A DNA stretch of 54,811 nt from Bacillota bacterium (GTDB lineage Bacteria; Bacillota_I; Bacilli_A; Acholeplasmatales; UBA5453), in NCBI GenBank assembly GCA_023436805.1, contig JAEZHT010000057.1, positions 1-54,811 of the forward strand, read 5' to 3'. Below, piece by piece: positions 7,072 to 16,634 of the stretch (position 1 is its first letter; each line of letters starts with the position of its first letter). The position numbers and the translations under genes are program-made. Below the pieces are notes generated by a model. The model saw only the letters and a program-made list of their open reading frames with translations. It did no database searches and was not told the origin of the DNA.

Positions 7072-8158
7072 CTTGATCGTATGGTTCCCCTGCAGCTTTC
7101 GGACCTTGTGAGTTTTTCGAAGTGAGGGCAAGCAATATCAGTGTGACAATGAAAGGTGTCATTGAGATGATATCGCGTGGTAAATATCTGAAGAATAAAT
7201 ACAAATTATTGAATAAGCCTTGGAATAATGTGGCATCATTTCGAAGGTTGTTGAATGCACTTTGAACCAAAGTAATCCCGTTCGATAAGTTCATCAAGAA
7301 ACCAAACAATAGTGAAAACACCAATACTCTCGCAGGTTTCCATTGACCTGAAATGAGTACCGCTAGTGCCAAGAACCCGTAACCATAAATGGAGGCTTTA
7401 AATGAGGTTGATGTCGGTACTATCAAAATAACCCCACCCATACCTGCCAATAAACCAGAGATCGAAACGGATAAATAACGAATCTTGTATACATTGATGC
7501 CTGCTGCATCTGCTGCATGAGGGTTTTCACCACAGGCACGTAATCTTAATCCATATTTGGTCTTATAGGCAATCACTGCAGCCACACCAAATAGGCATAG
7601 ACCCAACAGTGTAATCAAATAGACGTTTGTGAATAATATGTCTCCGATGAAAGGTATATCCTTTAAAATGGGTATGCTTAACTTATAATTGTCAGCAAAT
7701 CCAATTTCTTCAGTACCAGAGGAGGATAGTGCACGACCAACGAATATGGCTAAAGCAACAGAAAGCATATTGAGGGCTGTACCTGAAATGACTTGGTTGG
7801 ATTTCATCGTAATGGATGCGAAAGAGTGTAGCAATGAGAATAATACCCCGGCAATCCCACCAATGATGACAGTAATAATCAAAATCAATTGGCCATCGAT
7901 ATTGTTGTGTTGTAAGTTATTGAGTGTAAGGATACCGATGAATGCTCCAAACAACATGATCCCTTCAAGGGCAATGTTGACAACCCCAGATCGTTCTGAA
8001 TACAATCCAGCCATCGCGACCATCGCTAGTGGTACTGCTGAATATAGTGTCCAACGGACTAGATTATGGAAACTGTTGTCATTCCAAATAGCAATGAGTA
8101 CATATAGGAGAATGCCCACAGCAATCCAAATATTGCGTTTGGTTAAATATTTACTCAT
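7061..8158 (-). CDS. nupQ: Nucleoside ABC transporter permease (NupQ/YufQ type)
   Basis: Inner-membrane permease of the BmpA-linked importer, BPD_transp_2 family, with about 8-10 hydrophobic segments. The start is placed at the ATG at 8158 (MSKYLTKRNIWIAVG), where GGGTGG lies upstream; the in-frame TTG at 8182 lacks a ribosome site. That gives 365 aa. Family-typical stretches include SGVVNIALEGIMLFGAF and KYGLRLRACGENPHAA, the cytoplasmic coupling region that contacts the ATPase. It overlaps the preceding permease gene by 8 nt and is the last gene of the operon. Confidence 0.92.
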   Translation of the reverse strand: MSKYLTKRNIWIAVGILLYVLIAIWNDNSFHNLVRWTLYSAVPLAMVAMAGLYSERSGVVNIALEGIMLFGAFIGILTLNNLQHNNIDGQLILIITVIIGGIAGVLFSLLHSFASITMKSNQVISGTALNMLSVALAIFVGRALSSSGTEEIGFADNYKLSIPILKDIPFIGDILFTNVYLITLLGLCLFGVAAVIAYKTKYGLRLRACGENPHAADAAGINVYKIRYLSVSISGLLAGMGGVILIVPTSTSFKASIYGYGFLALAVLISGQWKPARVLVFSLLFGFLMNLSNGITLVQSAFNNLRNDATLFQGLFNNLYLFFRYLPRDIISMTPFIVTLILLALTSKNSQGPKAAGEPYDQGKR

Positions 8159-9248
8159 GGGATTCACCACCCTTCTTATCAAACCATTTAGCTATGTATT
8201 TTCTAGCATATTTTTGGAAATAAAGTGTGAATGCTGAGAAATAGATGATTGATGCAGAAATGATATCAATGATTTCTCGCTTAAAGTCCCAAGATTGTAA
8301 CTCTTGGTTTGCTGATTCAATGTAACCTAAGAATAGACCAGCAAAGACTGTACCAATTGGGTTACTCATGCCGAGTAATGCAACCGCAATCCCTTGGAAA
8401 CCATACGGTGCAATGACATACTTGGTTTCAAGCTTGATACCAGTACCTGGTACCAAATAAATGATTGCGCCAGCAAGACCAGCAATGGCACCAGAAATCA
8501 ATAATGAATAAATGATGTTTAGTTTATCGTTAACACCTGCATATCTAGCAGCATCACGGTTGAAACCAACGGCTTTCAATTGGAAACCGAAGGTTGTTTT
8601 TTCCAAAATGACAAACACAAGAACGCCAGCCAGTACAGCAATGATGATTCCACCATTTAATTTAGGAAAACTAAAAATAATATCTAAGAAAAATTTCGGG
8701 ATACGACCCGAAGCAACAACTTCACGTGCTTCTTGTCTGACTGCGTCATAAATCGTCGCTTCAATCAGCATTTTCGAGACATACATCGCAATGTAGTTCA
8801 TCATAATCGTAGAAACGACTTCATGGACATTACGATAAGCTTTTAATAAAGCCGGGATCAATGCCCACAGCATACCGCCTAAAACACCACCTAAGACCGC
8901 AACAATCCAGTGGAAAGGTCCTAAGAATCCCCATTGAACACCAATGAATACGGCGACAAATGCGCCAATCATCAATTGTCCAGAAACCCCAATGTTGAAT
9001 AGACCTGTTTTAAAAGCGAATGCAACCGCTAATCCAGTTAAAATCAGTGGTGCTGAGTTAAACAATACATTACCAAACCCAGGCATGCCTTTGCTCACAC
9101 CAGACAGCATTATGGCAGATAAACCACCAAAAGCCATACTTGGATTGATCAATAACATGATAACTAATCCAAACAACATACCTGCGATGATGGAGATGAT
9201 GGTTGAAATGATTTTCTCAGTCGATTCCATTTTTAGAAATTTCATCAT
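8151..9248 (-). CDS. nupP: Nucleoside ABC transporter permease (NupP/YufP type)
   Basis: Second permease of the importer, 365 aa, with a BPD_transp_2 fold. An N-terminal helix (IISTIISIIAGMLFGLVIM) is followed by the conserved KTGLFNIGVSGQLMIGAF segment. The coupling loop is FGFQLKAVGFNRDAARYAG. The start is ATG-ATG at 9248, with GAGGTGA upstream. The stop of the ATPase gene and this start overlap as ATGA, the usual sign of coupled translation of subunits in one complex. Confidence 0.93.
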   Translation of the reverse strand: MMKFLKMESTEKIISTIISIIAGMLFGLVIMLLINPSMAFGGLSAIMLSGVSKGMPGFGNVLFNSAPLILTGLAVAFAFKTGLFNIGVSGQLMIGAFVAVFIGVQWGFLGPFHWIVAVLGGVLGGMLWALIPALLKAYRNVHEVVSTIMMNYIAMYVSKMLIEATIYDAVRQEAREVVASGRIPKFFLDIIFSFPKLNGGIIIAVLAGVLVFVILEKTTFGFQLKAVGFNRDAARYAGVNDKLNIIYSLLISGAIAGLAGAIIYLVPGTGIKLETKYVIAPYGFQGIAVALLGMSNPIGTVFAGLFLGYIESANQELQSWDFKREIIDIISASIIYFSAFTLYFQKYARKYIAKWFDKKGGESHE

Positions 9249-10771
9249 TTAAGCTCACCTCGCTTTGATCCAGACATATAAAGACCCAATTCATTTTCAT
9301 TGGTTTTTTTCGTTTCCAAATTCGCGACGATTTCGCCTTCATACATGACTAAAATACGATCGGCTAAATTGAAGACTTCATCCAACTCAAGTGAAAATAC
9401 CAAAATGGCTTTTTGTTGATCTCTCATTTGTATCAATTGATGGTGAATGTATTCAATCGCACCGACATCGAGTCCTCTGGTCGGTTGAACAGCAACCACC
9501 AAATCTGAGTTTCTTGAGAGTTCTCTCGCAATGATGGCTTTTTGTTGGTTACCACCACTCATACTTCTGGTTTTGGTTTTACGTCCATTGGCACTGCGGA
9601 CATCGTACTTTTCAATCAATTCATCGGCCAATTTATGGATATTGTTAAATTTCAAGAAGCCATATTTTTGTAAACTCGAATCAAAATATGTTTGTAAAAT
9701 CAAGTTTTCCGCCAAGTTAAAATCTAAAACCAGACCAAATTTATGTCTGTCTTCTGGAATATGAGAAATACCTGCCAGTGTTTTTTCACGAATGGTTTTA
9801 TGGGTAATATCGATATCATTTAATATGATTGATCCAGATTTTGGTGTTTTTAAACCTGTAATGACTTCCGCCAATTGGGTTTGCCCATTGCCTTCAATAC
9901 CAGCGACAACAACAATCTCACCGCCAAAGACTTCAAAATTGATGTCTTTCAAATCATCTTTGTTCAATAGGATGTTGTGGTGATGAATTTGATTTACACG
10001 TAAGACAGGTTTGGTCAATTTGGCTTCCGCTTTATCAATGGTAAAACTGACTTTACGGCCAACCATCATTTCAGCCATTTGATCTACAGATGTCGATTTG
10101 ACATCCACCGTCCCAATGTATTTACCTTTACGCAATACCGTGCAACGGTCAGCGACCATTTTGATTTCATTCAATTTGTGCGTAATTAAAATGATGGATT
10201 TACCCTCATGGATCATATCCTTCATAATCTTCATCAATTCTTCGATTTCTTGTGGCGTAAGTACCGCGGTTGGTTCGTCAAAAATCAAAATATCGGCGTC
10301 ACGGTAAAGCATTTTTAAAATTTCAACACGTTGTTGCATCCCGACGGTGATGTCTTGGATTTTGGCATTAGGGTCAATCTTAAGCTTATAGCGATGAGAA
10401 AGTTCAACGATTTTCTTTTTTGCATCGGTTAGGCTGATGAAACCATTTTTGGTTTCTTCTCTACCTAAAATGATGTTTTCAACCACAGAATAGTTGTGTA
10501 CAAGCTTAAAATGCTGATGCACCATCCCAATCTTCAATGCGTTCGCATCGTTTGGGTTTTTAATTTTTACTTCTTCACCATTGACTTTTATGATCCCTTC
10601 TTCAGGTTGATATAAACCGAAGAGTACAGACATCAAAGTGGATTTACCTGCACCATTTTCCCCGAGTAGTGCATGGATTTCGCCTTTTTTTACTTGCAAT
10701 GTAATATTATCATTGGCGATGATGCCTGGGAATCGCTTGGTAATATTGAGCATTTCAATAACATAGGACAT
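9245..10771 (-). CDS. nupO: Nucleoside ABC transporter ATP-binding protein, two NBDs (NupO/YufO type)
   Basis: Energises the BmpA-dependent importer from the cytoplasm. The 508-aa protein holds two tandem nucleotide-binding domains. The first has a complete set: Walker A GENGAGKS, a signature around TVGMQQRVEIL, Walker B ILIFDEPTAVL. The second is degenerate, as usual in this RbsA/MglA-like family: GIEGNGQTQ in place of Walker A, intact SGGNQQK, and VAVQPTRGLD at Walker B. GAGGTGA precedes the ATG. A terminator and a separate promoter lie between bmpA and this gene, so the binding protein can be made in excess of the pump. Confidence 0.94.
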   Translation of the reverse strand: MSYVIEMLNITKRFPGIIANDNITLQVKKGEIHALLGENGAGKSTLMSVLFGLYQPEEGIIKVNGEEVKIKNPNDANALKIGMVHQHFKLVHNYSVVENIILGREETKNGFISLTDAKKKIVELSHRYKLKIDPNAKIQDITVGMQQRVEILKMLYRDADILIFDEPTAVLTPQEIEELMKIMKDMIHEGKSIILITHKLNEIKMVADRCTVLRKGKYIGTVDVKSTSVDQMAEMMVGRKVSFTIDKAEAKLTKPVLRVNQIHHHNILLNKDDLKDINFEVFGGEIVVVAGIEGNGQTQLAEVITGLKTPKSGSIILNDIDITHKTIREKTLAGISHIPEDRHKFGLVLDFNLAENLILQTYFDSSLQKYGFLKFNNIHKLADELIEKYDVRSANGRKTKTRSMSGGNQQKAIIARELSRNSDLVVAVQPTRGLDVGAIEYIHHQLIQMRDQQKAILVFSLELDEVFNLADRILVMYEGEIVANLETKKTNENELGLYMSGSKRGELK

Positions 10772-10797
10772 TCAATTCACCTCATTTTATCTATCAT

Positions 10798-10825
10798 ATT
10801 ATATCATGAAAAAGCGTTTTCTAAA
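10798..10825 (-). promoter_or_regulatory. Promoter upstream of nupO
   Basis: Minus strand TTTAGA (10825-10820), 16-nt spacer, TATAAT (10803-10798), about 27 nt before the nupO ATG. It lies after the bmpA terminator and would allow transporter expression independent of read-through. Confidence 0.6.
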
Positions 10826-10871
10826 GCCAGTGATAAAAATATTATATAAAATATAAAATCATATATTGATG

Positions 10872-10898
10872 AAAAAAAAGCACCTTCAAAAGGTGCTT
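10872..10898 (-). terminator. Terminator after bmpA
   Basis: Minus-strand stem AAGCACCTT-TTG-AAGGTGCTT with a following T tract, in the gap between bmpA and nupO. Confidence 0.88.
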
Positions 10899-10913
10899 TC
10901 TGAGAACTATAAA

Positions 10914-12029
10914 TTAGCTAATGACTTCTAGTGTAACTTTTGGAACGTTTAATGCAGTCACAGCAATGGCATTACCTTGACCATCTTTGTCTTTTAGAAT
11001 TGTGACTTGTTTGCCTTCAACTTTACCAAAAATGGTATTATACATTGCTTCAGTGAATGTGTCAAATCTTGAGAAATCAGCTGGAAGACCGATGCCATCC
11101 ACAGCAGCGTCTAGTGTTACAGATGTACCACCAGTTGCGTTGTCGTCATAAATCTTTTCAAGTGTTTGATAAACAGAGTTACCCAATTCTTTCATCGCAG
11201 ATGTGATGACTCTTTCGGATTCTGCTTTTTGGTCTACGTCAACACCGATAACATACTTGTTAGCGATACCTTCAGCGGCTTTCATAACGGAGTTACCAGC
11301 GCCACCGGCAGCAACGAAAATAACTTCAGTGCCTGCAGTATACCATGATGCAGCCTTAGTTTGGTGTGCAGCATCTGGTGCGAATGAGTTTAGATATTCG
11401 TATTTGATGGTGATTGCACCATTCGCAAGACCCATTTCATTGGCAGCATAGTTCGCACCTTGAACGAATCCATAACCGAATCTAACAACGGCTGGTACAG
11501 ACATACCACCCATGAAACCTAATTTAGTGAAGCCTTCTTTAACTGCAGCATAACCCGCTAAGAAACCGGATTCTTCTTCAGCGTAGAAAATGCTGAATAC
11601 GTTGTCTGCGATATCAAAGTTTGGAGCAGAACCATCAACGGTTGCCATGGTATCCCAGTCAGTAACGTTGTGTGGTGCACCATCTAGTAAGATGAATTTA
11701 ACTTCTGGATGTTCATCTTGAACAAGCCAAATTGCATTTTCAAATAAGAATCCTGGTGTAACGACAATTTGCGCACCGTTTTCGATAGCGATTTCGATGG
11801 ATTCTACATAATCTTCTGTAGATTTGGTATCAGGTTGATAATACTTGTAAGAAATCTTATTTTCTTTCGCGTATTTAACGACACCTTCCCATGAACCTTG
11901 GTTAAATGATTTGTCATTGATGGTACCTACGTCGGTAACAAGAGCGATTTCATACGTTCTCTTTTGACCGCACGCAGCCAATGCTAAAGCCAATACTGCA
12001 ACTACTAATGCAACTACTACTTTTTTCAT
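10914..12029 (-). CDS. bmpA: Nucleoside-binding lipoprotein, BMP family (BmpA/Med)
   Basis: Extracellular substrate-binding lipoprotein of the importer. A 371-aa precursor has the signal MKKVVVALVVAVLALALAAC, so the lipidated Cys is C20 within the lipobox LAAC. The mature domain has the BMP family opening YEIALVTDVGTINDKSFNQGSWEG and the GFMGG and VIGVDVDQ segments that line the nucleoside pocket in PnrA/BmpA relatives. A strong AGGAGGA ribosome site and a good promoter fit high expression. It is the first gene of the bmpA-nupO-nupP-nupQ order. Purine nucleosides are the likely ligands by family. Confidence 0.95.
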   Translation of the reverse strand: MKKVVVALVVAVLALALAACGQKRTYEIALVTDVGTINDKSFNQGSWEGVVKYAKENKISYKYYQPDTKSTEDYVESIEIAIENGAQIVVTPGFLFENAIWLVQDEHPEVKFILLDGAPHNVTDWDTMATVDGSAPNFDIADNVFSIFYAEEESGFLAGYAAVKEGFTKLGFMGGMSVPAVVRFGYGFVQGANYAANEMGLANGAITIKYEYLNSFAPDAAHQTKAASWYTAGTEVIFVAAGGAGNSVMKAAEGIANKYVIGVDVDQKAESERVITSAMKELGNSVYQTLEKIYDDNATGGTSVTLDAAVDGIGLPADFSRFDTFTEAMYNTIFGKVEGKQVTILKDKDGQGNAIAVTALNVPKVTLEVIS

Positions 12030-12061
12030 TTCTTCCTCCTATTTTGGTTTAATCCATAAAC

Positions 12062-12090
12062 ATCTTAACACCGTTACCTATTTTTTTCAA
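12062..12090 (-). promoter_or_regulatory. bmpA promoter
   Basis: Minus strand TTGAAA (12090-12085), 17-nt spacer, TAAGAT (12067-12062), about 33 nt before the start codon. No riboswitch-like fold is evident in the short leader. Confidence 0.7.
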
Positions 12091-12127
12091 GGTTTTGAAA
12101 CGGATTTTACTACTAATCAAAGGATTT

Positions 12128-13522
12128 TTAGATAGCGTTTTCATGATGGGTAAGATTTCTCGCCCATTTGCCACTTTTCACAAATTGCATCCCGATGATG
12201 CCTTTGATGATACTGACCCCTTCAACCAGTGCGTATACCAATAAAATCGGTAAATCCGTATAGATAGACAATACGACTGCTAAAGGCACGGTAATCACCC
12301 AAGCAAAGGTTGCGTCAAATAAGAACGTTAAGATGACCATACCACCCGCTCTTAAAACAAAGAATATACCTGCGTTGAATGCGAACACCCACATTAAGGA
12401 TGCAACCACCCACATGAATTGTGTTGCCATGGTTCTAACGCCATCGGTTACATTATATAAATAAGGAGCGAAAGGCGCTATAATCGCCAAAATGGCACCA
12501 AACGATAAGCAAACAACAATGGTTAAGAACAGCAGTTTGAAGGCATTTTCTTTGGCAAGTTCAATTTGGTTTGCGCCTAATTCATTACCTACCATGACGG
12601 ATATCCCTGTGGCGAGTGCTCCAAATACAATGAAGAATAGATTAGAGACCGCGCTAGAAATGGCAAATGCCGCGTAAACGGAAGTCCCGCGTTGAGCATA
12701 AGCCAACATGATGACTAAAATCGACGATGACCACAACAATTCATTGGTCAATAACGGCATGGTTTTTTTAACCATCAATTTGAAGCGTTTGGCTTCTATA
12801 TGGAAGTGTGTAAATATGCCTTGTGCAAAAATCATACGATTACGATAAGCGATGTATAACAGGATGGAAGCCTCAACTACTCTCGCGATAACGGTTGCGA
12901 TGGCTGCACCCTCAACTTCTAGTGCTGGTAAGCCTAATTTACCGAAAATGAGTAAATAGTTGAAGACAAAATTGATGACCACGGAAATGATCCCTGCCAT
13001 CATCGGTACACTGGTCTCACGAATTTCTCTAAATGTCGATGCATACAGTTGAATGATGGCCAACACAGGCAATGAAAATGCCATGATGGTCAAGTACTGT
13101 ACCCCATATCGAATGACTTCTGGGTTGAACGCACCGACTGAACCTGGATCATTTTTAGCAAACACTGTGATCATCGGTTCTTTAAAAATTAACAATATCG
13201 CCATCGCGATGATTGTCACGAAGGTCGCGAGAATGACTTTCGCTCGAAACGCTTGTTTTAACGCTTCTTCATCTTTGGCACCAAAATATTGAGCTACAAA
13301 TATACCAGGTCCTGCCAGACCGCCGATGAAACAAATTAAAACAATGAACATAATTTGGTTGGCAATCGCGACCCCTGCGATCGCATTCTCATTCAATTGT
13401 CCAACCATGATGTTGTCGAGTAAACCGACAAATGTGGTGATCCCTTGTTGGATCATGATAGGTAAAACAATACCTAAGACTTCACGGTAGAATGCCTTGG
13501 TACCGATCAATTTTTTTAACAT
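12128..13522 (-). CDS. MATE family efflux transporter
   Basis: Multidrug or toxin exporter of the MATE superfamily (NorM/DinF-like), driven by Na+ or H+ gradients. It has 464 aa and about 12 hydrophobic helices. The N-terminus has the family signature FVGLLDNIMVGQLNENAIAGVAIANQ. The second half has the pseudo-symmetric counterpart around SAVSNLFFIVFGALATGISVMVGNELG. GGGAT lies 7 nt before the ATG. It starts 3 nt after the stop codon of the ABC-F gene, so thioesterase, ABC-F and MATE form one operon. The substrate is unknown. Confidence 0.93.
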   Translation of the reverse strand: MLKKLIGTKAFYREVLGIVLPIMIQQGITTFVGLLDNIMVGQLNENAIAGVAIANQIMFIVLICFIGGLAGPGIFVAQYFGAKDEEALKQAFRAKVILATFVTIIAMAILLIFKEPMITVFAKNDPGSVGAFNPEVIRYGVQYLTIMAFSLPVLAIIQLYASTFREIRETSVPMMAGIISVVINFVFNYLLIFGKLGLPALEVEGAAIATVIARVVEASILLYIAYRNRMIFAQGIFTHFHIEAKRFKLMVKKTMPLLTNELLWSSSILVIMLAYAQRGTSVYAAFAISSAVSNLFFIVFGALATGISVMVGNELGANQIELAKENAFKLLFLTIVVCLSFGAILAIIAPFAPYLYNVTDGVRTMATQFMWVVASLMWVFAFNAGIFFVLRAGGMVILTFLFDATFAWVITVPLAVVLSIYTDLPILLVYALVEGVSIIKGIIGMQFVKSGKWARNLTHHENAI

Positions 13523-13524
13523 AA

Positions 13525-15063
13525 TTATCCCTTCAATTCTAACTGTGTCGCATCAAATGTATCGTGGAATGACTTGTCATGCGATACCACAATCGCGACA
13601 CCTGGAAAAGCCATGATGGCTTGTTTAAGCGCTTCTTTTGCATTATGATCCAAGTGATTGGTCGGCTCATCTAAGACGATCACATTGGACTTCTTTTGAC
13701 TCATTAAAGCGAGTCTTACTTTTGTTTTTTGACCCCCTGAGAGGCTTTTTAGTGGTCTGTCAGCCATGTCTCTTGATACACCATATCTGGCTAATAACGT
13801 ATATACTTGGAGTTTGTCCATATTTTGTAACAAATCAAAACAAAGGTTGACCGCGGTTAATGATTCATCGTATGTAAATTCCTGTTCAAAATAGGATATT
13901 TGAGCGGTATCAATCCACTTAAAAGACCCTGCCAATGCTGGATTTAACCCCATGATGGTCTTGATGAGTGTGGATTTACCTACCCCATTTTTACCCGTAA
14001 TGATGACTTTGGTATTCTTTTTGATGGTCATGGTGATTGGTTTAAGTAATGATTTTGAGTATCCAATTTCCAGGTCTTTCAAAATCAAGACATCTCTACC
14101 AGTATCTTTCGAAAACGGGAAATGAAACTTGAGTTCTTTTTGTTTGGTCGGTTTTTCAATACGTTCTAATTTTTGAAGTTTGGTTCTCACACTTTGAGCT
14201 TGTTTCGTTGTGGATGCTCGCACAATATTTTTTTGAATGAATTCTTCTTGTTTCTTGATGAATTTTTGTTGTGATTCATATTGTTTAGAAACTTGTTCAA
14301 AACGTAAAGCACGTTCAGCTAAGTAATAGTCAAAATTACCTTTATAACGCGTCAAACCTTTATTCTCTAAGGCGATGACTGTATTCGCGATGGCTCTAAG
14401 AAATGCTTCATCGTGGGATACCACCAAAAATGCTTTTTCATAGCCTTGTAAAAACTTGGTTAACCATTCGATGTGTTTAATGTCTAGGAAGTTCGTTGGT
14501 TCGTCGAGTAATAATATGTCAGATTCGTCCAACAAGAGTTTTCCTAAGATGATTTTGGCACGCATCCCACCTGATAAGTACTTGATTTGGGTATCTAAAA
14601 TGGACATTTCTAAGCCTAAACCATGGATGATGTTTCCAAGTTTGGATTTCATGGCATAAAAGTCTTTTTCAATGAGATAATCCCCGATTGAACTGGCGAT
14701 ATTCAGTGCTCTTTCCATCTCAATACCTTCAAGTTCACCGACTTTTAGGTATAAGTTTTCCATCTCTTTTTCTTTTTCAAACAACGGTTTAAATACAGTG
14801 AGTAAGTAATCCCCGACATATATATTGGGGTCAATCTTGGCATATTGGTCCAAATACCCCACTTTAGTATGTTCTAACCAGGTGATGGTCCCCTTATCCG
14901 GCGATAAACCTTTATTGAGTAAATTTAGTAGTGTGGTTTTACCTGCACCATTCGGTCCAACTAGGACAGCGTGGTCATTGATGAATAGACGCACATTGGC
15001 ATCTAAGAGTAAATCATTATTGTCATAACGGAATGATAAATCATTCACTTCTAGCAAACTCAT
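13525..15063 (-). CDS. ABC-F family ATPase (Uup/YdiF-like)
   Basis: Soluble tandem-NBD protein with no membrane segments, expected to act on ribosomes. The start is the ATG at 15063 (MSLLEVNDLSFRYDN), 512 aa; the in-frame TTG at 15075 is less likely. NBD1: GPNGAGKTT, LSGGMRAKI, LLLDEPTNFLD. NBD2: GKNGVGKST, LSGGQKTKV, IVLDEPTNHLD. The linker between them is long, helical and basic (KQYESQQKFIKKQEEFIQK). Both sites keep the catalytic Glu. It overlaps the thioesterase gene by 23 nt and is followed at 3 nt by the MATE gene. Antibiotic-protection and translation-factor roles both exist in this family and cannot be separated here. Confidence 0.9.
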   Translation of the reverse strand: MSLLEVNDLSFRYDNNDLLLDANVRLFINDHAVLVGPNGAGKTTLLNLLNKGLSPDKGTITWLEHTKVGYLDQYAKIDPNIYVGDYLLTVFKPLFEKEKEMENLYLKVGELEGIEMERALNIASSIGDYLIEKDFYAMKSKLGNIIHGLGLEMSILDTQIKYLSGGMRAKIILGKLLLDESDILLLDEPTNFLDIKHIEWLTKFLQGYEKAFLVVSHDEAFLRAIANTVIALENKGLTRYKGNFDYYLAERALRFEQVSKQYESQQKFIKKQEEFIQKNIVRASTTKQAQSVRTKLQKLERIEKPTKQKELKFHFPFSKDTGRDVLILKDLEIGYSKSLLKPITMTIKKNTKVIITGKNGVGKSTLIKTIMGLNPALAGSFKWIDTAQISYFEQEFTYDESLTAVNLCFDLLQNMDKLQVYTLLARYGVSRDMADRPLKSLSGGQKTKVRLALMSQKKSNVIVLDEPTNHLDHNAKEALKQAIMAFPGVAIVVSHDKSFHDTFDATQLELKG

Positions 15064-15568
15064 AATCCAGCTCAATCTCCGTTACTGCATGCACATCCTC
15101 GATGTACTGCCAGCCTGTAAGGCGGTGTTCACCGATGATTTCATGGATATTTTGTTTAAAATAGGTACCTTCGGATGTGGCTAAAACGGTCTTTCGATCG
15201 CTTGCTAAAATCAGACCTTTACCTTTGAATGTCATGCCTTTATTTTTCGTAATCCACCCACAAACCACGATGTCTTCATCGAGTGGTACTGGTTTACGGT
15301 AGGATACTTCTAATTTAATGGTAACACCCCATGTTTCAGGTTCAGTGATGCTCATCGCACGACCAATGGTTTCATCTAATAAAGCAGAAATGATGCCACC
15401 ATGCATCCGGTTGGGATAACTTTGATGAAAGTTGTCACCGCGTGTAATTGTCACTAGGACGCCATTTTCTAGTTCATAGAAAGCCGTTTTTAATCCTGCA
15501 TCATTATGGATACCACAGACAAAGCATTCGTCTGAATTGAATTGTTTTCTCATTACTTTATATTTCAT
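15041..15568 (-). CDS. Hot-dog fold thioesterase (PaaI family)
   Basis: Predicted acyl-CoA or acyl-thioester hydrolase, 175 aa. The hot-dog core motif is RMHGGIISALLDETIGRAM, with HGG and the catalytic acidic residue in LLDE. A Cys-rich N-terminal lead (NSDECFVCGIHNDAGL) is common in this subgroup. AGGTGATTAT precedes the ATG, and an extended -10 promoter lies about 25 nt upstream. It is the first gene of a three-gene operon with ABC-F and MATE genes, a pairing without an obvious pathway. Confidence 0.9.
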   Translation of the reverse strand: MKYKVMRKQFNSDECFVCGIHNDAGLKTAFYELENGVLVTITRGDNFHQSYPNRMHGGIISALLDETIGRAMSITEPETWGVTIKLEVSYRKPVPLDEDIVVCGWITKNKGMTFKGKGLILASDRKTVLATSEGTYFKQNIHEIIGEHRLTGWQYIEDVHAVTEIELDYEFARSE

Positions 15569-15590
15569 ATAATCACCTATGTCCTTTAAG

Positions 15591-15599
15591 ATTATAACA
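15591..15599 (-). promoter_or_regulatory. Extended -10 promoter of the thioesterase/ABC-F/MATE operon
   Basis: Minus strand TGT-TATAAT about 22 nt before the thioesterase ATG. The -35 position has no good hexamer. Confidence 0.65.
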
Positions 15600-15650
15600 C
15601 ACTCTATTTCAATCTTTCGTGCTAAAAAGCCACAATTTAAACAAAAATAA

Positions 15651-15671
15651 AAGAGACAACGTAGGTCTCTT
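15651..15671 (-). terminator. Terminator after the small membrane protein gene
   Basis: Minus-strand stem AAGAGAC-CTACGTT-GTCTCTT followed by a T-rich tract (TTATTTTTG). It overlaps the stop codon at 15670. Confidence 0.8.
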
Positions 15672-16125
15672 ATTGGAAATATTGGTCGATTTGATTGATA
15701 TGGATAGCATGCATTCCAAAAACATCCATCCCTGGTTTGACGAATACCACTTCATTCTCATTGATGTATTTGACAATTTTCCCTGGTTGAGGGTAAATTA
15801 ATAAGAGTTTGTCGCCTTCGATATCCTGAAAACCATGGGTTTCAATCATTTTTTTACCTGAGGATGAAAACAACTGCCAATGCCTTTTTGAATTAAAGGA
15901 GACTTCATTGACACTGGGTGCATAAATCAAACGGATGAGAATGGTTCTATCTTTTGTTTTAAGTATGTATTGATAACTATTAACCTTGGTATGTTCTAAA
16001 GTACCGTGTTGCTTCAATTGATGTTCAATGGCACGCACAAATTTTTGTTTATTGAGTTCGATGACAACAATAATCGCGATAACAATCACAACTAAGATGC
16101 CTAACCCTAGATAAAATTCAAACAT
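15670..16125 (-). CDS. Single-pass membrane protein of unknown function
   Basis: Not a family I recognise. The start is set at the ATG at 16125 (MFEFYLGLGILVVIVIAI), because GGAGGAT lies 4-5 nt upstream and the upstream in-frame codons overlap the Nudix gene. That gives 151 aa. Residues ~5-24 form one transmembrane helix. The rest (~125 aa) is a mixed alpha/beta domain rich in aromatic and basic residues, probably cytoplasmic by the positive-inside rule (ELNKQKFVR follows the helix). Its start overlaps the Nudix stop by 8 nt, so the two are co-translated. Confidence 0.75.
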   Translation of the reverse strand: MFEFYLGLGILVVIVIAIIVVIELNKQKFVRAIEHQLKQHGTLEHTKVNSYQYILKTKDRTILIRLIYAPSVNEVSFNSKRHWQLFSSSGKKMIETHGFQDIEGDKLLLIYPQPGKIVKYINENEVVFVKPGMDVFGMHAIHINQIDQYFQ

Positions 16126-16588
16126 GGGTATCCTCCGGTTTGATGATGACATCCAAAAGACGATTGCCATCAAATATGCAGTGGTAATGGTGTATGCCAC
16201 TATCTAATAATGTCGGTAAAAAATAAGGGATGTTGAAAGCGACACCTAAATTGTTCTTATCACAGATCCAATCGATTTTACGCCATGCAAGTATGCCTTC
16301 ATCGGTGACGACAGGGGTATCGATTTTTTGTTTGACATCCATCAAAAACAAATATAAAAAGCTGCCATCATTGGGTTCCCAAGTGAGTCTACCTTTGTAT
16401 ATCATGTGTTCTAATGGGACAAAAATACCTGTTTCTTCTTTGATCTCACGCTGCATCGATACTTGGATATTTTCATTCAATTCAACTTTACCACCAACCC
16501 CATTCCAACAACCTTTCCACGGTTGTTTCATACGGTTGATGAGCAGTATTTCATCCTGAAAACGGATAAATCCTAAGGTATAAATCAT
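16118..16588 (-). CDS. Nudix hydrolase (MutT-like)
   Basis: Predicted nucleoside-diphosphate-X hydrolase of 156 aa. It has a perfect Nudix box, G-x5-E-x7-REIKEETGI, starting at GKVELNE, that binds Mg2+. The residues before it (INRMKQPWKGCWNGVGGKVE) resemble 8-oxo-dGTP hydrolases of the MutT/YtkD type. The start at 16588 has AGGTGATACC upstream; longer in-frame extensions lack a ribosome site. It is the first gene of a two-gene operon with the small membrane protein. Sanitation of the nucleotide pool is likely but the substrate is not proven. Confidence 0.9.
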   Translation of the reverse strand: MIYTLGFIRFQDEILLINRMKQPWKGCWNGVGGKVELNENIQVSMQREIKEETGIFVPLEHMIYKGRLTWEPNDGSFLYLFLMDVKQKIDTPVVTDEGILAWRKIDWICDKNNLGVAFNIPYFLPTLLDSGIHHYHCIFDGNRLLDVIIKPEDTHV

Positions 16589-16634
16589 GGTATCACCTAA
16601 AAGTATGATAACACAAAACATCCCCATAGACCAC

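Noticed and set aside
9245..10771. Degenerate second NBD of the nucleoside transporter ATPase considered as a mutation
   Set aside because: The RbsA/MglA/YufO-like ATPases characteristically have one degenerate site.
12030..12127. Purine riboswitch upstream of bmpA
   Set aside because: The 98-nt leader and promoter region shows no conserved purine-aptamer helices or loops.
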